64,000 nucleotides of DNA from Taudactylus pleione (GCA_031769625.1 JAUIMM010000519.1:7205501-7269500), one strand, 5' to 3'; shown: positions 10,293-22,656, numbered from the stretch's first letter. Notes: generated by a model not told the origin, from the letters alone. Numbers and translations are program-made.

Positions 10293-10480
10293 CCATTGGC
10301 ATATCTATAATGGGTGGAGAGTGTGCAGTGCACACGGGCGACTGAGTCCAGGGAAGCACACCCTGCACCCATTATTAATACTTACCTCTCCAGAGTCCTG
10401 CATTGGCGCAGCAGTGCAGATCACCGTCAAAAATGTTGCTGCAGCCATTTTCCCAGACATTTGCGCATGCGCAATTTAAT
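10293..10480. repeat. Dispersed repeat copy 2
   Basis: Second copy of the repeat at 9072-9255, with the same ordered blocks and small internal length differences. Confidence 0.6.
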
Positions 10481-11019
10481 TATTCGAGATCCCATTAATT
10501 ATCGTACTTGTTGTGCCCAAATGTACCTGATTTAGCTGCGTATACTGGCTAAACCTGTCTAAAATCATGGACACTTTTCACACATTTCTGCTCGCCACCT
10601 CAGGAGGAATGCCGTTGCTGAAAGTACTTACGCCCAAACGGCAGAACAATTGAATTGCTGCCACCGTACGCCCACTAGTGGCAGGTTCCCAAACAAGAAT
10701 TGAAGTCCCCCCAGAGAGAGAAGGGGGAAAAGGTGGGCAGACATGGGAGGGGGGCTTACAGAAAAAGGGAACAAAAGTAAATATCGGCTTAAACAATTAG
10801 CAACCTAGCACGCACGGTCACTACTCCCACAGCCGCAGCAAGAAAAGGAGACACAGGGGTGAGGGAAGTAAACCAATTATGAGGTAAGAAACAGTTGTAT
10901 AAAGGGGAGACTGAAAGAATAGGGGGAAGATTAGGAGGAGACGGGAAAAATAGGGGGAGATGGGGAAATAGTGGGAAGAATAGAGGGAGACGGGGGAAAT
11001 ATAGGAAAAAAATCCCTGC

Positions 11020-11020
<1 letters not shown>
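10481..11020. other. Non-coding, purine-rich stretch
   Basis: A gggaga/gggaaa-rich strand from about 10905 to 11010 leads into the GATA microsatellite. No gene seen. Confidence 0.55.
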
Positions 11021-11091
<71 letters not shown>

Positions 11092-11154
11092 TAGGATAGA
11101 CAGATAGATAGATAGATAGATATGAGATAGATAGATAGATAGATAGATAGACAG
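11021..11154. repeat. (GATA)n microsatellite, left part
   Basis: About 130 bases of gata units with minor interruptions. It is the target into which the element at 11155-12967 was inserted. The array continues at 12968-13101. Confidence 0.95.
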
Positions 11155-12967
11155 CAGTGGCGTAACTAGGGCAGGGCGAGCGAGATGCTTGCCCTGGGTG
11201 CCGTGGGACCGGCGGCGAAGGGGGGGGGCGCCGGCCACAGCCCGGCCTGCCCTAGTTAGCCACCAGTGTAGCGCCGACCGCAATGAGTGCGGTCAGCGCT
11301 ACACATTTACACAGGACCAGCGCTAGGCTTCCAGCGCCTGTCCTGTGCTGCACACCTGAGCCCGTTCCCTCCCCCTGAGCGCTTGCCGCTAGCGCTGGCG
11401 GCGATGCGTGTGTTAAACAGCAGCCAATGAGAGTCAGATAGACTCTCATTGACTGCTGCAGCACCCACTGCAAGAGCCGGACTTCCGTCCGGCTCCTGCA
11501 GTGGGTAATGGGAAAGACATTATGACATCATGACGTCTGTCCCATTATGCTGAGCGCGCCAGCCCGGGAGGACTGGTGGGCGGCGTCGGGAGCGGCGAGG
11601 GCGGCGGCGGGAGCGGCGGGAGCGGCGTCGCGGACTGGAGGAGCAGCAGCAGCAGCGTGGATTCAGGTAAGTATGTTTTTATATATATATTTTTAAAAAC
11701 CTGTCAGCACTACTGGGGGCACAACGGGGGTGGCTACCACTTGGGGGACCTCTACTGGGGTGGGGGCACAATGGGGGGGTGGCTACTACTGGGGGCACCA
11801 TTATTAGGAGGATCTCTACTGGGGGGGCTATTACTGGGGGCACCATTATTAGGAGGACCTCTATTGGGGGGGCTATTACTGGGGGCACCATTACTGGGGG
11901 GGGCTATTACTGGGGGCACCATTATTGGGAGGACCTCTACTGGGGGGGCTATTACAGGGGGCACTTAATCGGGAGGGGGAACCTCAACTGGGGACCACTA
12001 CTTGGGGGGGACTACTACTGAGGGCATTATAAAAGGGGCACACTACTAGGGGCACTGCACTGGGGGGACCACAACTGGGGGCAATAACAGGAAGGACCAC
12101 TACAGGGACCACTGGATAGGGGGGTCACTACTGGGAGCCTGCATCAGGGGGACCACTACTGGGGGCACTGCATGGGAGGGGGGGACCACTACAGGGGGCA
12201 CTAGATAGGGGGGATCACTACTGGGTGCCTGCATAAGGGGGACCACTACTGGGAAACCTGCATGGGGGGGACTACTGCTGGGGGCAATAACAGGAAGGAC
12301 CACTACAGGGACCACTGGATAGGGGGGTCACTACTGGGAGCCTGCATCAGGGGGACCACTACTGGGGGCACTGCATGGGAGGGGGGGACCACTACAGGGG
12401 GCACTAGATAGGGGGGATCACTACTGGGTGCCTGCATAAGGGGGACCACTACTGGGAAACCTGCATGGGGGGGACTACTGCTGGGGGCACTATATAAAGG
12501 GCACTGCATAGGGTGGGGACTACTACTGGGGGCACTATATAAAGGGCACTGCATAAGGGGATACCACTACTGGGTGCACTGCATTGTGGGGACTGCTACT
12601 AGGGGCACTGCATAAGGGGGAACACTACATAGGGCACTGCATTTGGGGGGACCACTACTGGGGGCACTGAGTAAGGGGAACTAATTGGGAGCTGTATAAG
12701 GGGGACCACTACTGGGGATACTGTATAAGGGGCACTACTATGGGCCTGCATAAGAGGGACCACAACTGCATACTGGGGGTACTGTATAAGGGGTACTACT
12801 GGGGTTAAGGTGCATATGGAAAGGAATGTTCAGCGTGAAAATAAAGGGGTGTGTCATGTTGACACGCCCCATTTTTAAGTGACCACGCCCATATCGGAAT
12901 GTTAGGAGGGGGAGGGGCTCCCTTTTCAAATTTTCCCTGGGCTCCAAATACCCTAGTTACGTCACTG
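11155..12967. mobile_element. Non-autonomous hAT-like element with G-rich minisatellite core
   Basis: Ends CAGTGGCGTAACTAGGG and CCCTAGTTACGTCACTG are inverted repeats with one mismatch. Flanking atagacag and atagatag fit an 8-bp TSD inside the GATA array (7 of 8 bases). The left third is GC-rich (gcggcg tracts near 11580-11640). From about 11705 to 12800 the core is a degenerate minisatellite built on ctactgggggcac. It includes a ~180-bp segment repeated almost exactly (about 12066-12270 and 12282-12480). Open frames here are products of the repeat. Confidence 0.87.
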
Positions 12968-12980
12968 ATAGATAGATATG

Positions 12981-13049
<69 letters not shown>

Positions 13050-13054
13050 TAGAG

Positions 13055-13101
<47 letters not shown>
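12968..13101. repeat. (GATA)n microsatellite, right part
   Basis: Continuation of the GATA array interrupted by the element ending at 12967. Confidence 0.95.
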
Positions 13102-13102
<1 letters not shown>

Positions 13103-13758
13103 CATAGATTAGATTAGATATGAAAAATGAAGTGCAAATAAAAAAAAGACAGTGAGAACAAAACAGTGAGGTTTGAATCTATATCCTCTTGTTATCTAAT
13201 CTGTGCACTCAGCACTACTTTTTCTGGTTATGCTGTATATTAGTTATGTAAAAAGAGCTACTGTTGGGTGAAGGAGCAATAAAGTGAGATTTTTTTTTCT
13301 TTCATTTGCATGATATATTTTCATTATTTAAAACGTAACGTTTATAATATTAAAGTAACTTTAAGTTAACCAACACTAAAAGAGACTTTCTTATTGATAA
13401 ATATTTATATTACAGAAAAACTTCCTTTTAAGGATGGGGTCACTGCTTATGGGCAATTGCTCTGGGCTTGCCTCTCAGCTTTGTAAACTAATACAGAGAA
13501 GCCCTGATAGTGCCTGAAACATTCACATCATCAGGAAGAACATTGCAGTTGTTCAAAATGACTGTACAGGACATCGCTATGAGATTATGCATCAGGGCTC
13601 CAATCCCCTTTCCTGGCAGCAACACCAGAAGTTAGTTAGACAGGTGGGCACCCAAATCCCTGCAATGTATTGTGCACACTGATGATTTCTAACACGGCTC
13701 AGCCAGTTTCACTAACTGAGTTAAGGCAACGTGGGCACCCTGTGAGCATTAGGCAACA
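13102..13758. other. Non-coding stretch
   Basis: AT-rich sequence without a supported gene or repeat end. Confidence 0.5.
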
Positions 13759-13766
13759 GCTAATAG

Positions 13767-14488
13767 CAGTGCCAGATTAATGTCCACATGGGCCTGGAGC
13801 TGAAATTCATGAAGGGCCTATTGCGTGCCGCTGCCACCCCGGGAGTTTTATGGTTAGGCACTCCTAAGGGAGGGTTAGGGGGTGGGGACAGGGGAGGATA
13901 ATAGTTCTTACCTGCCTTAGTTGGGATCTTCATCCTGTCGGGCATCCGCAGTCGGTATTTGAACTGGCTAAACAGCTGCCGGCATTTAAATACCATTCCG
14001 GGAACGAGATAGTGTGTGCAGAACACGCTATCTGACCATTGCAGGAGCATTTGAAGATGTTTATTGGCTAGCCCTCCTGCATATACACTAATTATTGGCC
14101 CGATCAATGTTTCAGTCCTCTGGAGTGTTCTTTGTAAAAGTCCACAGAGGACTGAAATGTTGATCATAGACCTTTGATGTCTATATCATGGGGAAAGTGA
14201 GTGCCACCGTTTCTGACTGTATACAGTGCCAATCTGGTGGTGTGCACTGTTTGCAGCACCGTCGCCCTTGACACTGGCAAACAGGTTGCTTGGAACAGCA
14301 TCCTGCTGCCAGAATCGCTGATGCAGTGCTGCTCAGACAGACACCCTGCAGTCTGTGCAGCATCCTCAGGGCACTCTCGGCAGTGCTGCACTTTGCACTT
14401 CCAGGTGATGACACTACCGCCCCCCCTGTGCGATGACATGACGTCATGAACTTAGGGGACAGGACCAGTAACCTGCCAGGCTGCTTAC

Positions 14489-14558
<70 letters not shown>

Positions 14559-14846
14559 CAGTCGAACGGACGGCACTCTGAACAGCTTGTATAAAGCACA
14601 CTAAAATCCATTTACATTTTAAATATTTCAGAACCTGTTTTCATACTTTCGTGAGGGATTACAGAGAGAATGAGTGCAGGTTCTGCAATTTTGATACCGA
14701 ATTTTAGTGTTATATACAAGCCGACCTGAGTGCAGCCCATTCGACTGCTACATGGTCCACTCCCTTCACAGGCAAAAGGTAATTAGGAGGACACCAGGCA
14801 CCATGGCACAATATTTTGCACAGGAGTGCCGGCCTACCAATTGTGA

Positions 14847-14885
<39 letters not shown>

Positions 14886-15768
14886 GTGCCGTAGCAGGAC
14901 GGCAGTGCGCTCTGTGCTGTACTGCCGCCCCTCTCACTCCTCCCACCACCGCCTCCTTCCCGTATGTGCATGCCTTTTCACCCGGCCGTCGGGTGGAGGG
15001 CGGGGATTTCTTTAGAGTTGTGCTGTTCTGTCGCTCAGCACTCCAGGAGGTCACTTCCTGCAGACCTCCGGAGCCCAGCAGGAAGAGGCCGATGACTTTG
15101 CAGGATTCTGCCCTGTGCGGAGGCACCGGCCGCACCACCCTCCGTACGGTCTTGTGTGTGTGTGTGTATATATATATATATTTTTTAAAGGTAAATAACA
15201 GGCGGCACTCCTGGTCTCATAAATCACTTGTATTGAAAGTATGTCACACATAACTTCCAAAGTTTCCTGTTATTTACCTTTGTAGTCGCTTATATAGAGG
15301 AGGTCACCTGGGCACTTTACAATACGAGGAGATTGAGTGCTGGTCCACTACTTGATTAACTAACTAGATAGATAGATATGGAAACATAAGTACACAGGGA
15401 TCTAGAGTTACACTGACCTGCTGTGCTGAAAGTCCATCATGCTGTGCTCAGGGCTGCCTTCCCTCATGTGCTAGGCTACTGCATTCACACAGCTTTCGAG
15501 CAAGATGGCCAGGGGGTGGAGCTTTGGGTGACTAGGGGCGGAGCTTCAGCGGGTCCGAGGTGGGCGGGGCTTCAGCCGGCATGTGTGTGTCCTCCAGCAG
15601 AGAGGAGAGGAGGACCAAGGGGGTGTGAGGGCTAAGATTCGGCCGGCCAGGAGGTGAGTGAGCTGGGCTGTTGGTTGTGTCTGCACGGCTGTCAGTTTCC
15701 TATGGGCCTACTTTCAATGGGAGGCCTGGAGCTGTAGCTCCACCCACCCCATTGTTAATCCGGCCCTG
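13767..15768. mobile_element. Non-autonomous hAT-like element, 2.0 kb
   Basis: The left end CAGTGCCAGATTAATG and right end TTAATCCGGCCCTG form the inverted repeat. The subterminal word gggcctggagctg / ggcctggagctg is present near both ends. An exact 8-bp TSD, gctaatag, lies at 13759-13766 and 15769-15776. The interior is non-coding, with TG/TA microsatellites at 14490-14552, 14847-14884 and 15154-15182. A shorter inverted-repeat segment at about 14555-14751 (TAGCAGTCGAACGG against its complement) looks like a nested insertion. Confidence 0.88.
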
Positions 15769-15776
15769 GCTAATAG

Positions 15777-16526
15777 TACCATGCAAGCTGACTTTAAAGG
15801 GTGACCTTGTTGAGAAACTCAGAGGGAAATGTATCAAAACTTCCAAAGAGAGAAGTTGGCCATAGTAACCAATCAGCTTCTACCTGTCATTTTATATCAT
15901 GTACTTCATAAGTATAAGCTGACAGGTTGCTATGGGGATAACATCTCTACTTGTCCCTTCTCCACTCTTTAGAAGCTTTGATATATTAGTCTCATTGCCC
16001 ATTTCTCCAAGTGATCTCATGATATACTGCTCTATTTTCAGCAGAGGGTGACAATTCTTGTAGGATGTGTTTGTCAGGTAGCATTTGCTATATTTTGCGG
16101 TTTTCAGGAAAATAGACATAAAGGACAGTTGAATTCTCGGTGATGTGCCGTGCAGTTGTCCAGCTTCGCTCATTACAGCTTATTACAGTAAAGGATCTTC
16201 ACTTATTTTCCTGTTGACTTCCATGGAGTATGGGGGTAAAAAGGAAGCAGATTTCTGCCCAGGACTAGATAATCTATGAGATAATAATAGAAGTACCAAC
16301 AAAAAAGGTTGCATTCAAAAATCTAATTCTCCTAGAGTTGCCAGAGTTCCCCCGAGTTAAAAATTAGTTATCAAAACAGGTTGTTCTATGTCAGGTACAG
16401 AGAAAACAAAAACTCTTTTTGGGGGGCACTCTAACTGTAAAGTTATCAAATTACAAATTTACTTTTATTCATATGGATTTAAAATAAACAGCAGCATAAA
16501 CATACTTTATTCCTAATATGGTATGG
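15777..16526. other. Non-coding stretch
   Basis: No coding frame with recognisable motifs. A weak inverted match (gaagttggc, aatcagcttcta) near 15850-15930 resembles MITE ends but could not be closed. Confidence 0.45.
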
Positions 16527-16885
16527 GTATGGGATGCCGGTGCTAGGGATTCCGACAGTCAGAATCCCGACACCGACATCCTGAGAGGGTTAGGATACCA
16601 ACTCCTGTTGGTCGGTATCCTAACCCTCCCTCCCCGGTGCCTGAACCTAACCTCCCCCCTAGTGCCTAAACCTAACCTCCCCCTCCCTGCACCCTAAACC
16701 TAATCCTCCCCTTAGTGCCTAACCCTAATGCTAACCCACCCCCTAGTGCCTAACCCTAATGCTAACCCAACCCCGCTACTTACCTTCGGGGTGCCGGCGC
16801 CAGGATTCTGACAGGTGTCGGGATTACGGCACCAGCATTCTGACCGCCGGAATTGCCGCTTTAGGATATTGATATCCTGTGTGAG
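16527..16885. repeat. Telomere-like MITE (gggatgccgg / cctaacc family)
   Basis: The left part has gggatgccgg and gattccgacagtcag. The centre is degenerate cctaaccct, and the right part has gtgccggcgccaggattctg and gtcgggatt. Related copies lie at 55660-55735, 58715-59110 and 62095-62565. Exact termini not resolved. Confidence 0.6.
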
Positions 16886-17908
16886 GATAGTAGTAAATGC
16901 ACCAGGGTTAGTTGGTAGGCCTAAGTAATTAAAGGCAAGAACCCTGGCAGCTTACAATAAAAGTTGGAGAAGAAGATCAGGTAGAGAAGGAAGCAGTATA
17001 AAAATAAATAAAATGTACAACAGGAAAGAATATACAGTATTTGAGCTTGTACTGAAAAGATTAATTTTTTCGTTCTCATTACAAGGTCACATACAATCCT
17101 TTATTGCTATAGTATTATTATTTATTTGTTAACAGTTTCTTATATAGCGCAGCATATTCCGTTGCGCTTTACAATTGGTATCATTGTGTTAGTCAATATT
17201 ACTTCCTCAATGCTTTCCTGCAGCAGTGGCAGGCCGTATATAAGGTGACTGAAATAGAATCATACTGTAACAGAAATTCCGAGATGCATGGATATGCAGA
17301 ACTGTATTTTCAAAACAGATTATTTTATTGTTAAGATTGCTGATCAATATTTTAGACATACTTGCCTACTTCTGAAAACTAGATTCAGGGAGATTATAGA
17401 CTGTAGTAGAATGCGCAGCGTGGAGCGCCGTCGAGGGGTCGTGGCCAGCTCCAACCAAAGGGCGTGTCTAGCTTCACTTAAGGGGGTATCTATTCCCACT
17501 AAGGGGGGTGTCCTGCAGTGAAAGGTGAAAACAAATATGTGAAATGCATAAACTAAAATAAAGCACTGGAATAATAGAAAAGAGCATACACATTTCTAAA
17601 ATATGGCTTTTGTTAATTATTTCACAGCTACAGTAGCACTGTATGGAGTATGCATAAAAAAGGAACATAAAAGTTAGGCACAATAAATGCAGATTTGAGA
17701 GCAAAGGGTAGGGAGATAACCCACAATCTAATGACAGAACTGGCACAAGAGAAGTGTGACTTATGTTGGACCATAGGGAGAGTAACAAGGGTGCACCAGT
17801 GTCCGTATAGGTGGGAGAATAGTAGACTGTTGTAAAAGGGTGGGCTTTCAGATAGTGAATGTGGGGGGGTTCAGTGTGAGGCTGGGGCTGTCTGGACTAA
17901 CTTGATTG
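16886..17908. other. Non-coding stretch with a short repeat fragment
   Basis: 17107-17185 (tattattatttattt ... cgcagcatattccgttgcgc ... tttacaa) is related to the (ATT)n-headed repeat at 9266 and 31044. No gene recognised. Confidence 0.5.
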
Positions 17909-18051
17909 TCTTATCTTGCAAGGTTATGATCTCATTAGACAGCTCTCTGGAATGACAAGCAGTCTGTCCTCCCAGTGGGGACTTGCAGAGTGCAGACTGC
18001 CTGTCATTCCAGATAAGTGTCCACAGAGATCACAACCTTGCAAGATAAGAC
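17909..18051. repeat. Foldback element, 143 bp
   Basis: Outer arms GTCTTATCTTGCAAGGTT and AACCTTGCAAGATAAGAC are exact inverses. Inner arms ctggaatgacaagcagtctg and cagactgcctgtcattccag pair with one mismatch and a shift. No convincing TSD was seen. Confidence 0.75.
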
Positions 18052-18221
18052 GAGGCTGAAGTTGGCTTTTTATTTCAGCTCCAGCTTCTTATTCACTTCT
18101 TATTCATTTTCCAGCTTCTTATTCAGAACATGTTATATTAAAACATTTAAATCAAATAGAATCAATAAGCTTACATTGTATAAACAAAATATATTATCTA
18201 TTACACAAATTTCAATTGTAT

Positions 18222-18495
18222 TTTGCTTGGCCCACAAAGCTTTTGGGCATGAAATAGGATGGTAAAGTGGGCACAGGGACCAGATTTTCTATATATGAAT
18301 TAGTAGCTGTAGTTGTGCAAGGGTTAAATAGCCTTGGGCAACACATTTGACACCTGGAATCCATAGAGGGGGTTCACATACATATGACCCATTTGCAATT
18401 GGCCTTGCCCAACAAGGTTTTGGTCATGAAATAGGGTGGTAAAGTGGCCACAATCACCAATTGATATATTTGAATAAGTAGTTGTGCAAGTCGTG
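18222..18495. repeat. Two diverged direct copies of a ~90-bp unit
   Basis: The blocks catgaaatagg(a/g)tggtaaagtgg and gtagttgtgcaag recur in the same order at about 18230-18320 and 18395-18490. This is a local duplication with no coding content. Confidence 0.65.
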
Positions 18496-18980
18496 CATGC
18501 GCAGTCCGGATTTTCAACTGCACAGTCAGGAAACCGGGAGGTTCTGTTCACTTTCCGGGGTAGCGGGAGCTCCCATCTTAAATCGAGGGAGGCTCCCGCA
18601 GAGGACGGGAGGGAAGGCAAGTCTGATTTTAGGACATTGATTGTTTTAACCCTTTGAAGCTCAAAGCATAAAATAAATACTCTCCTACAATCATAATGAC
18701 TGCTGCATTAACTTTGTGTCCTGTCTGAACATTATGGAGACTGAGAGCTGCATTGTAGTCAGATGCAGCTGAATTGTGCTCTTGGAAGTAAATGTGTATC
18801 AGATGTTGCCACATTTATACTAGGGGTGAGCGGGTTCGGATTTCTAAAATCCGAACCCCCCCGAGCCCCCCCGATCCGAGTCCGATCCGAGTCAGGCTCG
18901 ACTTTTCCCGCCTGACTCGGATCTGAAATCGAGGCAAAACGTCATCATCCCGCCTTCCGAGTCTCGCGGGTTTTGGATCC

Positions 18981-18988
18981 TATATAAG
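18981..18988 (+). promoter_or_regulatory. Putative TATA box of the hAT transposase promoter
   Basis: TATATAAG lies 160 bases inside the left end, after a GC-rich region with gatccgagtc repeats. Its position suits a promoter firing through the tandem array into the transposase gene. Confidence 0.55.
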
Positions 18989-19340
18989 GTACCCGCGTCG
19001 GCGCCATTTTCTCACTCGGCTGTGGACAGTGAAGAGGGAGGGTGGGAGTTAGGGCTGTGTAGTGTAGTGTAGTGTAGTGCTGCTGTTGTCCACTACTTCA
19101 AAGTCCATAGGGGCTGGCTGTGTTGTGCTGTGCTGCTGTTGTTAATAGGGGCTGTGTCCACTACTTCAAAGTCCATAGGGGCTGGCTGGACTGTGTTGTG
19201 CAGTCAGTTCTCCATAGGGGCTGTGTCCACTCCAAAGTCCTGTGCAGTGTCCCAGTCCTAAAGGGGTGCTGTAGTGTTGTCCAGGGGGTGCTCTGTCCAT
19301 CAGGGGTGCTCCCCCCAAGTGCTAAAAAAATAATATATTT

Positions 19341-21115
19341 TCTGTGTTTGTGAATTGTGTGCGCAGTAGCCGCACGTGCATCAACAAAGTAGTGCCAAGC
19401 GTGCGCCTGTGTCATAAGTAAAGGGCCGGCTGGCTTGACCGTTAAAGGGTGCTGTAACCCCCAAAGTACACTCCAGTCCAAACCAAAAAAAATATTATTT
19501 TCTGTGTTTGTGAATTGTGTGCGCAGTAGCCGCACGTGCATCAACAAAGTAGTGCCAAGCGTGCGCCTGTGTCATAAGTAAAGGGCCGGCTGGCTTGACC
19601 GTTAAAGGGTGCTGTTAACCCCGAAAGTACACTCCAGTCCAAACCAAAAAAAAATTATTTTCTGTGTTTGTGAATTGTGTGCGCAGTAGCCGCACGTGCA
19701 TCAACAAAGTAGTGCCAAGCGTGCGCCTGTGTCATAAGTAAAGGGCCGGCTGGCTTGACCGTTAAGGGTGCTGTAACCCCCGAAAGTACACTCCAGTCCA
19801 AACCAAAAAAAAAATTATTTTCTGTGTTTGTGAATTGTGTGCGCAGTAGCCGCACGTGCATCAACAAAGTAGTGCCAAGCGTGCGCCTGTGTCATAAGTA
19901 AAGGGCCGGCTGGCTTGACCGTTAAGGGTGCTGTAACCCCCGAAAGTACACTCCAGTCCAAACCAAAAAAAAAATTATTTTCTGTGTTTGTGAATTGTGT
20001 GCGCAGTAGCCGCACGTGCATCAACAAAGTAGAGCCAAGCGTGCGCCTGTGTCATAAGTAAAGGGCCGGCTGGCTTGACCGTTAAGGGTGCTGTAACCCC
20101 CGAAAGTACACTCCAGTCCAAACCAAAAAAAAATTATTTTCTGTGTTTGTGAATTGTGTGCGCAGTAGCCGCACGTGCATCAACAAAGTAGTGCCAAGAG
20201 TGCGCCTGTGTCATAAGTAAAGGGCCGGCTGGCTTGACCGTTAAAGGGTGCTGTAACCCACAAAGTACACTCCAGTCCAAACCAAAAAAAAAATTATTTT
20301 CTGTGTTTGTGAATTGTGTGCGCAGTAGCCGCACGTGCATCAACAAAGTAGTGCCAAGCGTGCGCCTGTGTCATAAGTAAAGGGCCGGCTGGCTTGACCG
20401 TTAAAGGGTGCTGTAACCCCCAAAGTACACTCCAGTCCAAACCAAAAAAAATAATATATTTTCTGTGTTTGTGAATTGTGTGCGCAGTAGCCGCACGTGC
20501 ATCAACAAAGTAGTGCCAAGCGTGCGCCTGTGTCATAAGTAAAGGGCCGGCTGGCTTGACCGTTAAAGGGTGCTGTAACCCCCAAAGTACACTCCAGTCC
20601 AAACCAAAAAAAAAATTATTTTCTGTGTTTGTGAATTGTGTGCGCAGTAGCCGCACGTGCATCAACAAAGTAGAGCCAAGCGTGCGCCTGTGTCATAAGT
20701 AAAGGGCCGGCTGGCTTGACCGTTAAAGGGTGCTGTAACCCCCGAAAGTACACTCCAGTCCAAACCAAAAAAAAATTATTTTCTGTGTTTGTGAATTGTG
20801 TGCGCAGTAGCCGCACGTGTATCAACAAAGTAGTGCCAAGCGTGCGCCTGTGTCATAAGTAAAGGGCCGGCTGGCTTGACCGTTAAAGGGTGCTGTAACC
20901 CCCGAAAGTACACTCCAGTCCAAACCAAAAAAAAATTATTTTCTGTGTTTGTGAATTGTGTGCGCAGTAGCCGCACGTGCATCAACAAAGTAGTGCCAAG
21001 AGTGCGCCTGTGTCATAAGTAAAGGGCCGGCTGGCTTGACCGTTAAAGGGTGCTGTAACCCACAAAGTACACTCCAGTCCAAACCAAAAAAAAAATTATT
21101 TTCTGTGTTTAGCCG
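19341..21115 (+). repeat. Tandem array of eleven ~160-bp units in the hAT 5' region
   Basis: Units start at 19341, 19501, 19661, 19821, 19981, 20140, 20300, 20462, 20622, 20782 and 20942, with a partial twelfth at 21102. Each begins tctgtgtttgtgaattgtgt, then gcgcagtagccgcacgtgc, and contains aagggccggctggcttgacc. Each ends in an A-rich tract whose length varies. Units differ at only a few positions. Short minus-strand frames repeated once per unit are products of the array. Confidence 0.97.
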
Positions 21116-21144
21116 CACGTATATATCAAATCGATATAACATAA

Positions 21145-22656
21145 ATGGAGGACCAAACTTTCTCCGATAAAAATAAAATAGAGAAAGATCAAGAACCACT
21201 TCCTCCTAGTGCTGAAGCTGCTGCCACTAGTCATGACATAGACGATAACATGCCATCAACGTCGTCTGCCAAGGCCGATGCCCAATGTCATAGTAGAGGG
21301 CACATACAATCCCAAATGGCAAAGTTCAGGAAAATGACCTTGAAAAAGACATTTAAATCAGCTGAAGAGAAACGTAAACTTGCCAATATGTCATTTACGA
21401 CACGGAGTGGCAAGGAACGGCTAAGGTCGATCCCTAGTATGTTCATGACTAGTGGTTCAGCTTCACATGACGATGGAAGCCCTCCTCCCACTAAAAAAAT
21501 CAAAAGAGTTAAGCTGGCAAAAGCACAGCGAAGAACTGTGCTTTCTAAGAAGATATCACAAATCCCCAAGGAGAGTCCAAGTGTGGTGGTGGTTGCGATG
21601 CCTGACCTTCCCAGCACTGGACGTGAAGAGGTGGCTCTTTCCACCATTTGCACGCCCCCTGCAAGTGCTGAAAGGAGCACCCACAGTCCACTTGCTGATA
21701 TGCAAATTGAAGATGTCACTGTTGAAGTACAACAGGATGAGGATACTGGTGTAGCTGGCGCTGAGGAGGAAGTTGGCGAGGAGGATTCTGATGGTGATGT
21801 GGTTTGTTTAAATCAGGCTCCGGGGGAGACAGTTGTTGTCCGTGGGATGAAAAAGCCCATCACGGTCATGCCTGGGCAGAAGACCAAACATTCCACCTCT
21901 TTGGTCTGGCAATATTTCTATCCAAATCCGGACAACAACTGTCTTGCCATATGTACCATATGTAAAGGTGAAATAAGTAGGGGTAGGGACGTCAACCACC
22001 TAGGAACATCCTCCCTTATACGGCACCTGCAGCGCGTTCATAAAAAGTTACTGTCAAGTTCAGAAACTTTGGCTAAGACCGTAAGCAGTCCAGGGACACC
22101 TAAATCCCGTTGTCCTGTTGTATCCAAGCGCCTGCAAACCACACCGTCAACTCCCTCCTCGTCAATTTCCTCCTTAGTCAGGATCGGAAGTAGTCCTGCA
22201 GGCCATGTCACTGGCATGACTGACTCTCCTATCCGGGATTCCTCTGGAGGATCCTGCATTGCTACGCCTACTGCTGCCGCTGCTGCTGTTGCTGCTGCTG
22301 GGAGTCGTTCATCATCCCAGAGAGGAAGTAGGAACACCACTACTTTTACTAAACAATTGACCCTCCAACAGTCCTTAGCGAGGAGGATGAAGTACGACAG
22401 CAGTCATCCTGAAGCAAAACGTATAACTGAGGCCTTGACTGCTATGTTGGTGTTAGACGTGCGTCCGGTATCCGCCATTAGTGCAGTGGGATTTAGACAA
22501 TTGATGGAGGTAGTGTGTCCCCGGTTCCAAATCCCGTCTAGATTCCATTTCACTAGGCAGGCGATACCGAGACTGTACAGAAACGTCAGAAAAAGTGTCC
22601 TCAGTGTCCTGAAAAATGCCGTTGTACACAATGTCCACTTAACCACGGACATGTGA
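21145..22656 (+). CDS. hAT transposase, N-terminal block with BED zinc finger
   Basis: 503 codons starting 30 bases after the tandem array. The N-terminal ~240 residues are charged, Ser/Thr-rich and low complexity, with an acidic patch near 205-225. A BED-type DNA-binding finger has C270, C273, H294 and H299 (CTICKGE ... RHLQRVH). A Ser-rich linker with an Ala run follows, then the start of the hAT catalytic region (about 420-503), ending near LTTDM, where the first catalytic Asp is expected. The frame stops at TGA 22654-22656. The rest of the protein lies in a different frame from 22671. It should bind the transposon ends in the nucleus. Confidence 0.88.
   Translation: MEDQTFSDKNKIEKDQEPLPPSAEAAATSHDIDDNMPSTSSAKADAQCHSRGHIQSQMAKFRKMTLKKTFKSAEEKRKLANMSFTTRSGKERLRSIPSMFMTSGSASHDDGSPPPTKKIKRVKLAKAQRRTVLSKKISQIPKESPSVVVVAMPDLPSTGREEVALSTICTPPASAERSTHSPLADMQIEDVTVEVQQDEDTGVAGAEEEVGEEDSDGDVVCLNQAPGETVVVRGMKKPITVMPGQKTKHSTSLVWQYFYPNPDNNCLAICTICKGEISRGRDVNHLGTSSLIRHLQRVHKKLLSSSETLAKTVSSPGTPKSRCPVVSKRLQTTPSTPSSSISSLVRIGSSPAGHVTGMTDSPIRDSSGGSCIATPTAAAAAVAAAGSRSSSQRGSRNTTTFTKQLTLQQSLARRMKYDSSHPEAKRITEALTAMLVLDVRPVSAISAVGFRQLMEVVCPRFQIPSRFHFTRQAIPRLYRNVRKSVLSVLKNAVVHNVHLTTDM

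Noticed and set aside
11576..12554. Glycine- or proline-rich open frames
   Set aside because: Produced by the G-rich minisatellite in several frames and both strands.
19341..21115. CRISPR-like appearance of a regular array
   Set aside because: Units are ~160 bp and homogeneous along their whole length, with no short repeat and unique spacer pattern; the context is a eukaryotic transposon.
19161..21199. Repeated minus-strand frames of about 70 codons
   Set aside because: One appears per 160-bp unit of the hAT leader array; they are antisense by-products of the tandem repeat.
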